From Cypionkella sp. (GTDB lineage: Bacteria > Pseudomonadota > Alphaproteobacteria > Rhodobacterales > Rhodobacteraceae): a DNA stretch of 64,000 nucleotides. Below are positions 50,319 to 57,645 of the stretch, piece after piece. The DNA is taken from the NCBI GenBank assembly GCA_023255415.1, contig JALRIN010000004.1, forward strand, positions 47,714 through 111,713, written 5' to 3'. The position numbers and the translations under genes were made by a program. Within the stretch, counting starts at the first letter, position 1; the number at the start of each line of letters is the position of its first letter. The notes beneath the pieces are model-generated. The model was not told the origin of the DNA, ran no database searches, and saw nothing but the letters and a program-made list of their open reading frames with translations.

Positions 50319-51838
50319 TGCTGCCCAAGGTGCTTGGCCTTGGCATCGCCGCCCTGATCCTTGGATCGGCGGCGATGCTGGGGCTGCGCGCCGAGAGTTG
50401 GGCGCTGCGGCCCGCAGACTGGGCGGCGGTGCGGTTTACCCTGCTGCAAGCCGCGCTGTCAGCGGTGCTGTCCTTGGGCTTGGCGGTGCCGCTGGCGCGC
50501 GCGCTGTTTCGGCGCCGCTTTGTTGGGCGAAGCGCGCTGATCCGGCTGCTGGCCGCGCCATTTGTTTTGCCGGTGGTGGTGGCGGTCTTGGGGATCGCCA
50601 CGGTTTTTGGTCGCACGGGGCCAATTAATGCTGTGTTAGAGACGTTTCATCTGCCTGCCGTGTCGATATTCGGCCTGCAAGGCGTGGTTTTGGCGAATGT
50701 GTTTTTCAATCTGCCCTTGGCGACACGGATGCTGTTGCACGGCTGGCAGGCTATCCCTGTCGAGCGGTTTCGGCTTGCCGCCTCGCTGGGGATGCCGCCA
50801 AGCGCGCAGTTGCGGCACCTAGAGCTGCCGATGCTGCGGTCGCAGGCGCCTGCGATTGCCTTGGTGATTTTTCTGATCTGTCTTGCCAGTTTTGCCATCG
50901 CCCTGACGCTGGGCGGTGGCCCGCGTGCCAGCACGATTGAACTGGCGATCTATCAAGCGCTGCGGTTTGAGTTTGATCTTGGACGCGCGGCGCTTTTGGC
51001 TTTGGTGCAGCTGCTGATCTGTGCTGCGGGCACGCTGATGGCCAGCCGCTTGACCCTGCCGCCAAGCTTTGGCGCGGGTCTGGGGCGCAGTCTTGATCTG
51101 CCGGCACCGCGCGGATGGCGGCGGCGCGGGGATGCACTGCTGATCCTGACGGTGGTGCTGTTTTTGGCACTGCCGCTGCTTGCGGTGGCTGCAAAGGGTC
51201 TGCCGGGATTGCTGGCGCTGCCCTCGGGGGTTTGGCCGGCGGCGCTGCGCTCGGTTTCGGTGGCCCTGGCCTCGGCGCTTCTGGCGGTGCTGGCGGCTTT
51301 GGTCTTGGCCTTGGCACAGGCGCGCAGAGCCACTGGCTGGCTGGAACTGGCGGCAATGCTGCCACTTGCAGCCTCTAGCCTTGTGCTGGGCACGGGGTTG
51401 TTTCTGATGCTGCGGCCATTCGTGGCGCCGCAAGCGCTGGCGCTGCCGGTGACGATGCTGGTCAATGCGTCCCTAACCTTGCCTTATCTGTATCGTCTGC
51501 TGCTGCCCGAGGCCCGCGCGCTGCAAAATGATTATGATCGGCTGGCCAGCAGTCTTGGTCTGCGCGGCTTGGCTCGGTTGCGTTATCTGACCCTGCCACG
51601 GCTGGCGCGGCCCTTGGGCTATGGCGCGGGGCTGGCAGCGGCTTTGTCGATGGGTGATTTGGGGGTGATCGCGCTGTTTGCGGGCAACAGCGGCGCGACC
51701 CTGCCGTTGTTTGTGCAACAGCTGATGGGGGCTTACCGGATGGATCAAGCGGCGGCGGCGGCGCTTGTGCTTGTTGACCTTAGCTATGCGCTGTTTTGGG
51801 TCTTTGACCGGATAGGACATCATTATGCTGACACTTGA
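50318..51838 (+). CDS. thiP: Thiamine ABC transporter permease
   Basis: This 506-residue permease has about twelve helices in two binding-protein-transport repeats. Each carries the EAA loop used to dock the ATPase (FRLAASLGMPPSAQLRHLEL; YDRLASSLGLRGLARLRYLT). This double-length layout is typical of ThiP. ATG 50318 is chosen because it overlaps the thiB stop as TGATG. Readings from 50165 or 50294 would run inside thiB. It overlaps thiQ by 14 bases. Confidence 0.93.
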   Translation: MLPKVLGLGIAALILGSAAMLGLRAESWALRPADWAAVRFTLLQAALSAVLSLGLAVPLARALFRRRFVGRSALIRLLAAPFVLPVVVAVLGIATVFGRTGPINAVLETFHLPAVSIFGLQGVVLANVFFNLPLATRMLLHGWQAIPVERFRLAASLGMPPSAQLRHLELPMLRSQAPAIALVIFLICLASFAIALTLGGGPRASTIELAIYQALRFEFDLGRAALLALVQLLICAAGTLMASRLTLPPSFGAGLGRSLDLPAPRGWRRRGDALLILTVVLFLALPLLAVAAKGLPGLLALPSGVWPAALRSVSVALASALLAVLAALVLALAQARRATGWLELAAMLPLAASSLVLGTGLFLMLRPFVAPQALALPVTMLVNASLTLPYLYRLLLPEARALQNDYDRLASSLGLRGLARLRYLTLPRLARPLGYGAGLAAALSMGDLGVIALFAGNSGATLPLFVQQLMGAYRMDQAAAAALVLVDLSYALFWVFDRIGHHYADT

Positions 51839-52520
51839 GGCGCTGCACCTAAGCCAAGGCAGCTTTGATCTGCGCGCCGATTGGTCGGTGCAGGCGGGCG
51901 CGCGGGTGGCGGTTATCGGGCCATCGGGCGCGGGGAAATCGACGCTGTTGATGGCGATTGCGGGGTTCTTGCCGCCTGCCGCGGGGCGGGTTTTGTGGCA
52001 GGGGCGTGATTTGGCCGAAGTGGCGGTGGGCGATCGGCCGATGAGCGTGCTGTTTCAGGACCAAAATCTGTTTCCACATCTGACCATTGCGCAGAATCTG
52101 GGGCTTGGGCTGTCGCCCCAGCTGCGGCTTACTCCAGCGCAGCGCGATGCGGTCGAGGCGGCGCTGCAGCGTGTCGGCCTGGGGGGGATGGGTGGGCGCA
52201 AGCCTGCGCAGCTGTCGGGCGGCCAACAGGGCAGAGCCGCCTTGGCCCGCGCCTTGCTGCGCGCCCGCCCCTTGCTGGTGCTGGACGAGCCCTTTGCCGC
52301 GCTTGGCCCGGCGCTGAAATCCGAGATGCTGGATCTGCTGGACGAGGTCGCCAGTGCCACCGGGGCTGCGGTGCTGATGGTCACCCATGATCCCGCCGAT
52401 GCGCAGCGCTTTGCCGGACAAACCGTTCTGGTGGCGGATGGCGTGGCCCAGCCGCCTTGCGCGACGGCAGCGCTTTTTGCCAATCCACCGCCGGCGCTTG
52501 CTGCCTATCTGGGCACATAA
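51825..52520 (+). CDS. thiQ: Thiamine ABC transporter ATP-binding protein
   Basis: This 231-residue ATPase has Walker A GPSGAGKST, Q-loop VLFQDQNLFPHLT, signature LSGGQQGRAALARAL, Walker B LLVLDEP with catalytic Glu, and switch His in VTHDPADA. The D-loop, normally SALD, reads AALG. I recall ThiQ proteins of this group sharing that form, so it need not mean loss of function. It ends the riboswitch-controlled operon and is followed directly by a bidirectional terminator. Confidence 0.93.
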   Translation: MLTLEALHLSQGSFDLRADWSVQAGARVAVIGPSGAGKSTLLMAIAGFLPPAAGRVLWQGRDLAEVAVGDRPMSVLFQDQNLFPHLTIAQNLGLGLSPQLRLTPAQRDAVEAALQRVGLGGMGGRKPAQLSGGQQGRAALARALLRARPLLVLDEPFAALGPALKSEMLDLLDEVASATGAAVLMVTHDPADAQRFAGQTVLVADGVAQPPCATAALFANPPPALAAYLGT

Positions 52521-52548
52521 AAAAACCCCGCACGAAGCGGGGTTTTTT
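52519..52548. terminator. Bidirectional Rho-independent terminator between thiQ and petC
   Basis: CCCCGC (52526-52531) and GCGGGG (52537-52542) flank loop ACGAA, with an A-run before and a T-run (six T) after. The symmetric A/T tails allow it to stop both the thi operon (plus) and the pet operon (minus). Confidence 0.92.
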
Positions 52549-52569
52549 AAAACAGTTTCTATAAAAAGC

Positions 52570-53358
52570 TTAGTGCTTTTTCGGGCCTTTGACGGCAGAC
52601 CACAGACGTTTGTTGGTCAGATACAGCAAAGACGACAGCAAGATCAGGAACAGCACGGCCTTAAAGCCAGTGTCCTTGCGTGCCATCAGCTTTGGCTCTG
52701 CGGTCCACATCAGGAAAGCTGCCACGTCTTCGGCCATATGCTTCACGTCATTCGGCGCGCCGTCGGCAAATTCGACCTGACCGTCAGCCAAAGGCGGTGG
52801 CATTTTGATCCAACCGGTCGAGAACACAGGGTTCTCGTAGAAGGTATTGCCAGCCTCTTCTTTTTCTTCGCCAGTATAGCCGTGCAGCAGATTGACGATA
52901 TACTCGGGTCCGCCGATGCCGTGAATCAACTGGTTGATGCCCAAGCCATAGGGGCCGTGGAACGCCGCCCGTGCCTTCGCCATCAGCGAAAGATCAGGCG
53001 CGCCAGCACCGTTGTTCATGGGGAAGTTGTCGGTCGGCAGGCCTTCGCGGTCTTCACCAGTTTCTTTATCGACAATGGTGAATTGCTTGGCATAGGCGCG
53101 CACTTGGTCCGCTGGCAGGTGAGGCCCGCCTTCGTCCGCAAGCGAGCGGATTGGCACGAACTTCAGGCCATGGCAGGCCGAGCAAACTTCAGTAAAAACC
53201 TGAAGCCCGCGCTGAAGCTGGTGCTCGTCATAGGTGCCGAAGGGCCCTTCAAAGCTGAAGGGAATGTCTTCGATATGGGCCGTGCCCTCCGAGGCGACGG
53301 CAGCGCCTGTCATCAAGCTCAGTGCAGAGACAGCGCTGATTGCGATCTTGCGAAACAT
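52570..53358 (-). CDS. petC: Cytochrome c1 of the bc1 complex
   Basis: This 262-residue cytochrome c1 has a signal peptide (FRKIAISAVSALSLMTGAAVA), the c-heme site CSACHG, the sixth-ligand Met region (WIKMPPPLADGQV), and a C-terminal membrane anchor (FKAVLFLILLSSLLYLTNKRLW). It passes electrons from the Rieske protein to soluble cytochromes on the periplasmic side. ATG 53358 gives the proper signal; the longer reading from 53457 lies inside petB. It is the last gene of petABC. Confidence 0.95.
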   Translation of the reverse strand: MFRKIAISAVSALSLMTGAAVASEGTAHIEDIPFSFEGPFGTYDEHQLQRGLQVFTEVCSACHGLKFVPIRSLADEGGPHLPADQVRAYAKQFTIVDKETGEDREGLPTDNFPMNNGAGAPDLSLMAKARAAFHGPYGLGINQLIHGIGGPEYIVNLLHGYTGEEKEEAGNTFYENPVFSTGWIKMPPPLADGQVEFADGAPNDVKHMAEDVAAFLMWTAEPKLMARKDTGFKAVLFLILLSSLLYLTNKRLWSAVKGPKKH

Positions 53359-53377
53359 CTCAGTCAGTTCCTTTCTC

Positions 53378-54691
53378 TCACTCAGCCGGATCGGCGTAGT
53401 GCGATTTGAAGTCTTCTTCGATCGTAGCCGGTTGCGGCAGGGGCTTTTCAAGCACACCCAGCAGCGGCATGATCACGAGGAAATAGGCGAACCAATAGGT
53501 TGCCGCGATCAGCGATATATAGGGGTAGATCCCGTCAGTTGGCATGGCGCCGACCCACATCAGCACAACAAAGTCGATGCAGAGCAGATAGAACCAGGCT
53601 TTGAACTTTGGACGGTAGCGACCCGAACGCACCGAGGAGGTGTCGAGCCATGGCACCAAAGCCATAACTGCAATCGCGCCAAACATTGCCAGCACACCGA
53701 AGAACTTGGCGTCAACGATGCCAAAGGTCACGAAATGCACCAGCTGCACAACCCAGACGTCTGCGGTAAAGGCCCGCAAAATGGCGTAGAATGGCAGGAA
53801 GTACCATTCAGGCACGATATGCGCTGGGGTCGAGAGCGCATTCGCCTCGATGTAGTTGTCTGGGTGACCCAGGAAGTTTGGCATAAAGCCCACGACCGCA
53901 AAGAAGATCGTGACAACCACAGCCAAAGCAAACAGGTCTTTGATCACATAATAAGGCCAAAAGGGCAGGGTGTCTTTCTCGGCTTCTTCTTTCGAGCCAC
54001 GGCGCACTTCAACACCGGTTGGGTTGTTGTTGCCGGTGGTGTGGAAAGCCCAGATGTGCAGCGCAACCAGAGCTGCAATCACGAAAGGCAGCAGATAGTG
54101 CAAGCTGAAAAAGCGGTTCAGGGTGGCATTGTCCACGGCAGGGCCGCCCAAAAGCCATTCTTGAATGCTTGGACCAACGCCCGGGATCGCGCCGAACAGG
54201 CCGGTGATCACGGTAGCGCCCCAGAACGACATCTGACCCCAAGGCAAAACATAGCCCATAAAGCCGGTCGCCATCATCGCCAGATAGATCAGCATGCCGA
54301 TGATCCAGGTGACTTCGCGCGGGGCTTTATAAGACCCGTAGTAAAGCCCGCGGAAGATGTGCAGATAGACGGCAAGGAAGAACAGCGATGCGCCGTTTGC
54401 GTGCAGATACCGCAGCATATAGCCGCCGTTCACGTCGCGCATGATGTGTTCAACCGAGCTGAAGGCCAGGTCAACATGCGGGGTGTAGTGCATCACCAGC
54501 ACGATGCCGGTCACGATCTGCAGACCCAGACAGAAGGCAAGTACGATGCCCCAGATCCACATCCAGTTCAGGTTTTTTGGTGTTGGCAGCATCAGCGTGT
54601 CGTAGGCAATGCTGACGATCGGCAAACGCTTGTGCAGCCAGGTTTGGAAACCCGGCTTTGGCTCGTAGTGGTCGTGCGGAATTCCGGCCAT
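53378..54691 (-). CDS. petB: Cytochrome b of the bc1 complex
   Basis: This 437-residue cytochrome b has eight helices, four heme-ligand His (among them HANGASLFFLAVYLHIFRG and FSLHYLLPFVIAALVALHIWAFH, split across two helices), the PEWYFLPFY motif of the quinol-oxidation site, and the NRFF stretch. It is full length, with no split into b6 and subunit IV. It works with PetA and PetC to oxidise ubiquinol and pump protons. The spacers are 12 bases to petA and 19 to petC. Confidence 0.96.
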   Translation of the reverse strand: MAGIPHDHYEPKPGFQTWLHKRLPIVSIAYDTLMLPTPKNLNWMWIWGIVLAFCLGLQIVTGIVLVMHYTPHVDLAFSSVEHIMRDVNGGYMLRYLHANGASLFFLAVYLHIFRGLYYGSYKAPREVTWIIGMLIYLAMMATGFMGYVLPWGQMSFWGATVITGLFGAIPGVGPSIQEWLLGGPAVDNATLNRFFSLHYLLPFVIAALVALHIWAFHTTGNNNPTGVEVRRGSKEEAEKDTLPFWPYYVIKDLFALAVVVTIFFAVVGFMPNFLGHPDNYIEANALSTPAHIVPEWYFLPFYAILRAFTADVWVVQLVHFVTFGIVDAKFFGVLAMFGAIAVMALVPWLDTSSVRSGRYRPKFKAWFYLLCIDFVVLMWVGAMPTDGIYPYISLIAATYWFAYFLVIMPLLGVLEKPLPQPATIEEDFKSHYADPAE

Positions 54692-54703
54692 AATTTTCTG
54701 TCC

Positions 54704-55264
54704 TTATCCGAGCTTGATCGTGGTTTCGTTTTCGAACTTCGCGACCGGAACCGGAAGGTTGCGCGGTGCGGGGCCCTTGCGGATACGGCCCGCCGAATCA
54801 TAGTGCGAACCGTGGCAGGGGCAAAACCAGCCGCCAAAGTCACCAGCGTCGCCCAAAGGCACGCAACCCAAATGGGTGCAAACGCCCATCATCACCAACC
54901 ACTCGCCGGCTTCGTCCAGCGTGCGGTTTTTGTCTTCGGCCAGCGCGGTCGAATCGATGTTGGCGTTTTCGGCATTGGTGTCGACCAGATCGGTCAGCGC
55001 GACCGAACGGGCCAGATCAATATCGGCCTGATTGCGGCGGCGCACGAAAACCGGCTTGCCGCGCCATTTCACCGTAATCTGGGTGCCGACTTCTACGCCC
55101 GAGACATCGACCATGATCGAGGCCAAGGCGCGGGTGTCTGCCGAGGGGTTCATCTGATTGACCAGCGGCCAAACCGCTGCGCCTGCTGCAACAGCGCCAG
55201 CTCCGGCGGTTGCATAATACAGGAAATCCCGACGGGTTCCTGTCTGATCGTCTGCGTGGGACAC
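54704..55264 (-). CDS. petA: Rieske iron-sulfur protein of the bc1 complex
   Basis: This 186-residue Rieske protein has the twin-arginine motif TRRDFLYYATAGAGAVAAG as N-terminal export signal and anchor, and the cluster ligands CTHLGC and CPCHGSH. The start is set at GTG 55264 (VSHADDQTGTRRDF), because AAGGGAGAA lies nine bases before it and known Rhodobacter Rieske proteins begin there. An in-frame ATG at 55306 would add 14 residues (MGRQVLRPLKGEVL) of unlikely character. It is the first gene of the pet operon. Confidence 0.95.
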   Translation of the reverse strand: MSHADDQTGTRRDFLYYATAGAGAVAAGAAVWPLVNQMNPSADTRALASIMVDVSGVEVGTQITVKWRGKPVFVRRRNQADIDLARSVALTDLVDTNAENANIDSTALAEDKNRTLDEAGEWLVMMGVCTHLGCVPLGDAGDFGGWFCPCHGSHYDSAGRIRKGPAPRNLPVPVAKFENETTIKLG

Positions 55265-55398
55265 GAGAACTTCTCCCTTCAGGGGTCGCAAGACCTGACG
55301 ACCCATAATTAGATGAGACTCCGGTTGCCCAAAGCCTTATGCGGCGGGTTTTATCCAAGGAAGGCCCGCCCGTCCAGCGGTCAAAGTCGCGCAGGGGG

Positions 55399-55420
55399 CG
55401 CATAATCTTAGAATTATGCG
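55399..55420. promoter_or_regulatory. Perfect palindrome upstream of petA (candidate operator)
   Basis: CGCATAAT (55399-55406) and ATTATGCG (55413-55420) are perfect 8-bp inverted repeats separated by CTTAGA. The site lies about 135 bases before the petA start codon, and GCATAA recurs once more on the minus strand nearer to petA (complement TTATGC at 55338-55343). The minus strand reads CCCCC after it, not a T-run, so it is more likely a protein-binding site than a terminator. Confidence 0.55.
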
Positions 55421-55513
55421 GCTGTGGCCTTGAAATGGCGATATTTATGCCCAGTTGGGCAGAGTTTACACTAAACTTAGCATAGAATCTGCGCGTACTG
55501 GGGCTAAAATGCC

Positions 55514-56122
55514 TCAGGCAACGGGTGGTTTTGTTGCCATCATCGACGGGCGCTTGGAGAATTCTGCGGCCCAAGCGGCCAGATGTGGTCGACCTTGGCG
55601 CCAGTTGCGCGCGTCATGGCGGAAATCCAGATATTCCAGCGCCACGGCTAAGCTGATCTGCGCCATGGTCACGGGGCCTGCTAGATGATCCAGCCAATCG
55701 GCCTCGATCGCATCCACTGCGCGGCTGATTTTGGCCCATTGCCCCTCGAGCCACTGCTCAAAGCGCATCGCTTCGGGCCGCAAGCGCAGTTCATACGCCA
55801 TAGTCACAGCGGCGTCTAAAATGCCGTCGGCGGTGGCCTCGAGCGTCAGGCTGCGCCAAAGCAGCGGTGCGGCAGGATAAAACCCCTTGCCCGACAGATC
55901 ATCCAGATAACGGCTGATGACGCGGCTGTCATAGATCACACCATCGGGGGTTTCCAAGGCGGGGATCTTGCCCAAAGGATTGCGATCCACTGGCATCGTG
56001 CCGACATCCAGCGGCGATCCGGCGACGGCTGCGGTTTCCACCTGTGCCGAAAGACCGGCTTCGATGATTTGAACCGAGATTTTCCGGCCAAAGGGGGTGG
56101 TGGGCGACGAATAGAGCTTCAT
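55514..56122 (-). CDS. Glutathione S-transferase (YibF-like)
   Basis: This 202-residue cytoplasmic GST has an N-terminal thioredoxin fold (KLYSSPTTPFGRKISVQIIE) with the family cis-Pro in NPLGKIPAL and the SRVISRYL segment for glutathione contacts. An all-helical C-terminal domain follows (FEQWLEGQWAKISRAVDAIE; YLDFRHDARNW). It resembles the YibF group. The substrate is unknown. It lies on the same strand as pet genes but is separated by a 250-bp region with a palindrome, so it is likely its own transcript. Confidence 0.88.
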   Translation of the reverse strand: MKLYSSPTTPFGRKISVQIIEAGLSAQVETAAVAGSPLDVGTMPVDRNPLGKIPALETPDGVIYDSRVISRYLDDLSGKGFYPAAPLLWRSLTLEATADGILDAAVTMAYELRLRPEAMRFEQWLEGQWAKISRAVDAIEADWLDHLAGPVTMAQISLAVALEYLDFRHDARNWRQGRPHLAAWAAEFSKRPSMMATKPPVA

Positions 56123-56186
56123 GGCGTGTCCTTTGCAAAACTTTGCCGCATCAATGCCCGAAATGATCGCCGCCGCAACCGCCTAT

Positions 56187-56303
56187 TCAGGGCTTTGCCG
56201 GTGCTGCCATCAGCGCCGCAATGGCTTTCGAGCCTGCACCGGCGCGCGCGGACAGTAGGTTTGCGGCCTCGTCTTCGCTGCGAAAGGCTGGATTGGGGTG
56301 CAT
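56187..56303 (-). pseudogene. Short ORF with PaiB-like N-terminus, possible relic
   Basis: A 38-residue ORF begins MHPNPAFRSEDEAANLL, which resembles the first residues of PaiB-like FMN-binding (pyridoxamine-oxidase-fold) proteins that start MHPNPAFR. It then turns into Ala-rich sequence and stops. A strong ribosome site (GGAGG) stands just before its ATG, so initiation signals are intact. It may be the remaining 5' end of a deleted gene, or a genuine tiny gene. It lies between the GST gene and rpmJ. Confidence 0.4.
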
Positions 56304-56321
56304 AGGATCCTCCAAGACATG

Positions 56322-56351
56322 AAAAAGCCGCCGAAGATTACTCTTGGCGGC
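56322..56351 (-). terminator. Rho-independent terminator of rpmJ
   Basis: On the minus strand GCCGCCAAGA pairs with TCTT plus GGCGGC across one bulged base, around loop GTAA, and is followed at once by TTTTTC. It lies 26 bases after the rpmJ stop and 18 bases before the short relic ORF, so that ORF would need a promoter of its own. Confidence 0.85.
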
Positions 56352-56377
56352 CTATTCTTTCGCGTGCTGACAGCTAA

Positions 56378-56503
56378 TCAACCCTGACGGGCCTTATAGC
56401 GTTTTTGCGTCTTGTTGATCACATAGACGCGGCCTTTACGGCGCACGACCTGGCAATCGCGGTGACGCGACTTCAGCGAGCGGAGCGAGTTTGCAACCTT
56501 CAT
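56378..56503 (-). CDS. rpmJ: Ribosomal protein L36
   Basis: This is the 41-residue L36 of the large ribosomal subunit. The sequence MKVANSLRSLKSRHRDCQVV followed by RRKGRVYVINK is typical of the alphaproteobacterial form, which keeps only one Cys of the zinc site (RDCQ), so it is the zinc-independent C-minus type. The ribosome site GGGAGA precedes ATG 56503. It is flanked by its own terminator and tRNA-Val. Confidence 0.95.
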   Translation of the reverse strand: MKVANSLRSLKSRHRDCQVVRRKGRVYVINKTQKRYKARQG

Positions 56504-56572
56504 GGCTGTCTCCCTTGTCGCGGCGCGTCTTCGCGCCAGTTAAAATCTGTGTCTTCTTGCGAAGACGATGAA

Positions 56573-56647
56573 TGGTGGGCGGTACTGGGATCGAACCAGT
56601 GGCCACTACGATGTCAACGTAGTGCTCTACCGCTGAGCTAACCGCCC
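56573..56647 (-). tRNA. tRNA-Val (anticodon GAC)
   Basis: The 75-base cloverleaf includes the encoded CCA. The acceptor GGGCGGT pairs with ACCGCCC. The D arm is GCTC/GAGC. The anticodon stem CTACG/CGTAG holds loop TTGACAT with anticodon GAC. The T arm is ACTGG/CCAGT with loop TTCGATC. It reads GTC and GTT valine codons. Confidence 0.97.
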
Positions 56648-56712
56648 ACAAACCTTGCCATTCCGCGCGCCCTAAAGAAAAGGACGCGGGCGGAACCGCG
56701 TCGGATGGCTGG

Positions 56713-56741
56713 GCTATAAACAGAGTCGCAGGGCTGTTCAA
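56713..56741 (-). promoter_or_regulatory. Sigma-70 promoter of tRNA-Val
   Basis: On the minus strand TTGAAC and TATAGC are exactly 17 bases apart (complements of 56736-56741 and 56713-56718). The predicted start lies about 58 bases before the mature tRNA 5' end, leaving a leader for RNase P removal. Confidence 0.7.
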
Positions 56742-56796
56742 GGGGTTTCGGTAGGTGAATTTTTGTCGTTATATTGAAAAGGAACAGGAGTGTGGC

Positions 56797-57645
56797 GTGT
56801 CTGACGTATTTCGTATCCTTTCGCCCGCGCGGCAAAGCAGCGCCTTTGTTTTCGCCTCGCCGCATTCGGGGCGGGTCTATACGCCAGCGTTTCTTGAACA
56901 GTCGGTGCTAAGTGCCGATCTGATCCGCACCTCGGAAGACGCATTTGTCGATCAGCTTTTTGCCGATGCGCCCTTGTTCGGCGCGCCTTTGCTTTTGGCC
57001 GATGTGCCGCGCGCCTATCTGGATTTGAACCGTGCGCCGGATGAATTGGACCCTGCGCTGATCACAGGGGTGGCACGGGCGGCGCATAACCCGCGGGTTT
57101 CTTCGGGGCTGGGGGTGATTCCCCGCGTTGTGGCAGGGGGGCGGCAGATTTATCGCGGCAAGCTGTCACTTGCCGAGGCCGAGGCGCGGATTGCGCGGTT
57201 TTGGCATCCCTATCACAATGCGCTGCGGCATTTGCTGGATGAAACCCATGCACGCTTTGGCGAGGTGACCTTGCTTGACTGCCATTCGATGCCGCATGAG
57301 GCGATCGAAGGCCATGCGCGCATGGGAAAGCCCTGCCCCGAGGTGGTCTTGGGTGACCGATTCGGCGCCTCTGCCAATCGGGCGGTGATGGACCGGATCG
57401 AAGCCGCCTTTGCCGGCGCGGGTTTGCGGGTGGCGCGCAACACGCCCTTTGCCGGGGCCTTTGTCACCCAAAGCTATGGCCGCCCAAGTGCGGGTCGTCA
57501 TGCCATTCAGGTCGAGATTGATCGCAGCCTTTATATGCACGAAGCCAGCCTTACCCCGCGCGCCGATTTTCAGGCGTTTCGCGCCCTGATCAACGGGGTG
57601 ATGGCCGAGGTGACAGGGCAGGCGCTGCAACTGGCCGCCGAATAA
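56797..57645 (+). CDS. N-formylglutamate amidohydrolase family protein
   Basis: This 282-residue hydrolase of the N-formylglutamate amidohydrolase family has FASPHSGRVY (metal/His motif), DVPRAYLDLNRAPDELD, LLDCHSMPHEA and VEIDRSLYM. The family removes formate or related groups from N-formylglutamate in histidine breakdown, but no hut genes are nearby. The role here may differ, for example in formyl-amino-acid repair. GTG 56797 is chosen because GGAACAGGAG sits six bases before it; an ATG at 56755 has no ribosome site. Confidence 0.87.
   Translation: MSDVFRILSPARQSSAFVFASPHSGRVYTPAFLEQSVLSADLIRTSEDAFVDQLFADAPLFGAPLLLADVPRAYLDLNRAPDELDPALITGVARAAHNPRVSSGLGVIPRVVAGGRQIYRGKLSLAEAEARIARFWHPYHNALRHLLDETHARFGEVTLLDCHSMPHEAIEGHARMGKPCPEVVLGDRFGASANRAVMDRIEAAFAGAGLRVARNTPFAGAFVTQSYGRPSAGRHAIQVEIDRSLYMHEASLTPRADFQAFRALINGVMAEVTGQALQLAAE

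Noticed and set aside
55265..55306. ATG start for petA at 55306
   Set aside because: The extra 14 residues do not resemble Rieske N-termini, and the GTG at 55264 has a well-placed ribosome site.
56522..56566. Two hairpins between tRNA-Val and rpmJ (GGCGCG/CGCGCC and GTCTTC/GAAGAC) as terminators
   Set aside because: Neither is followed closely by a proper T-run. At best the second has TTTT seven bases later, so termination is not supported.
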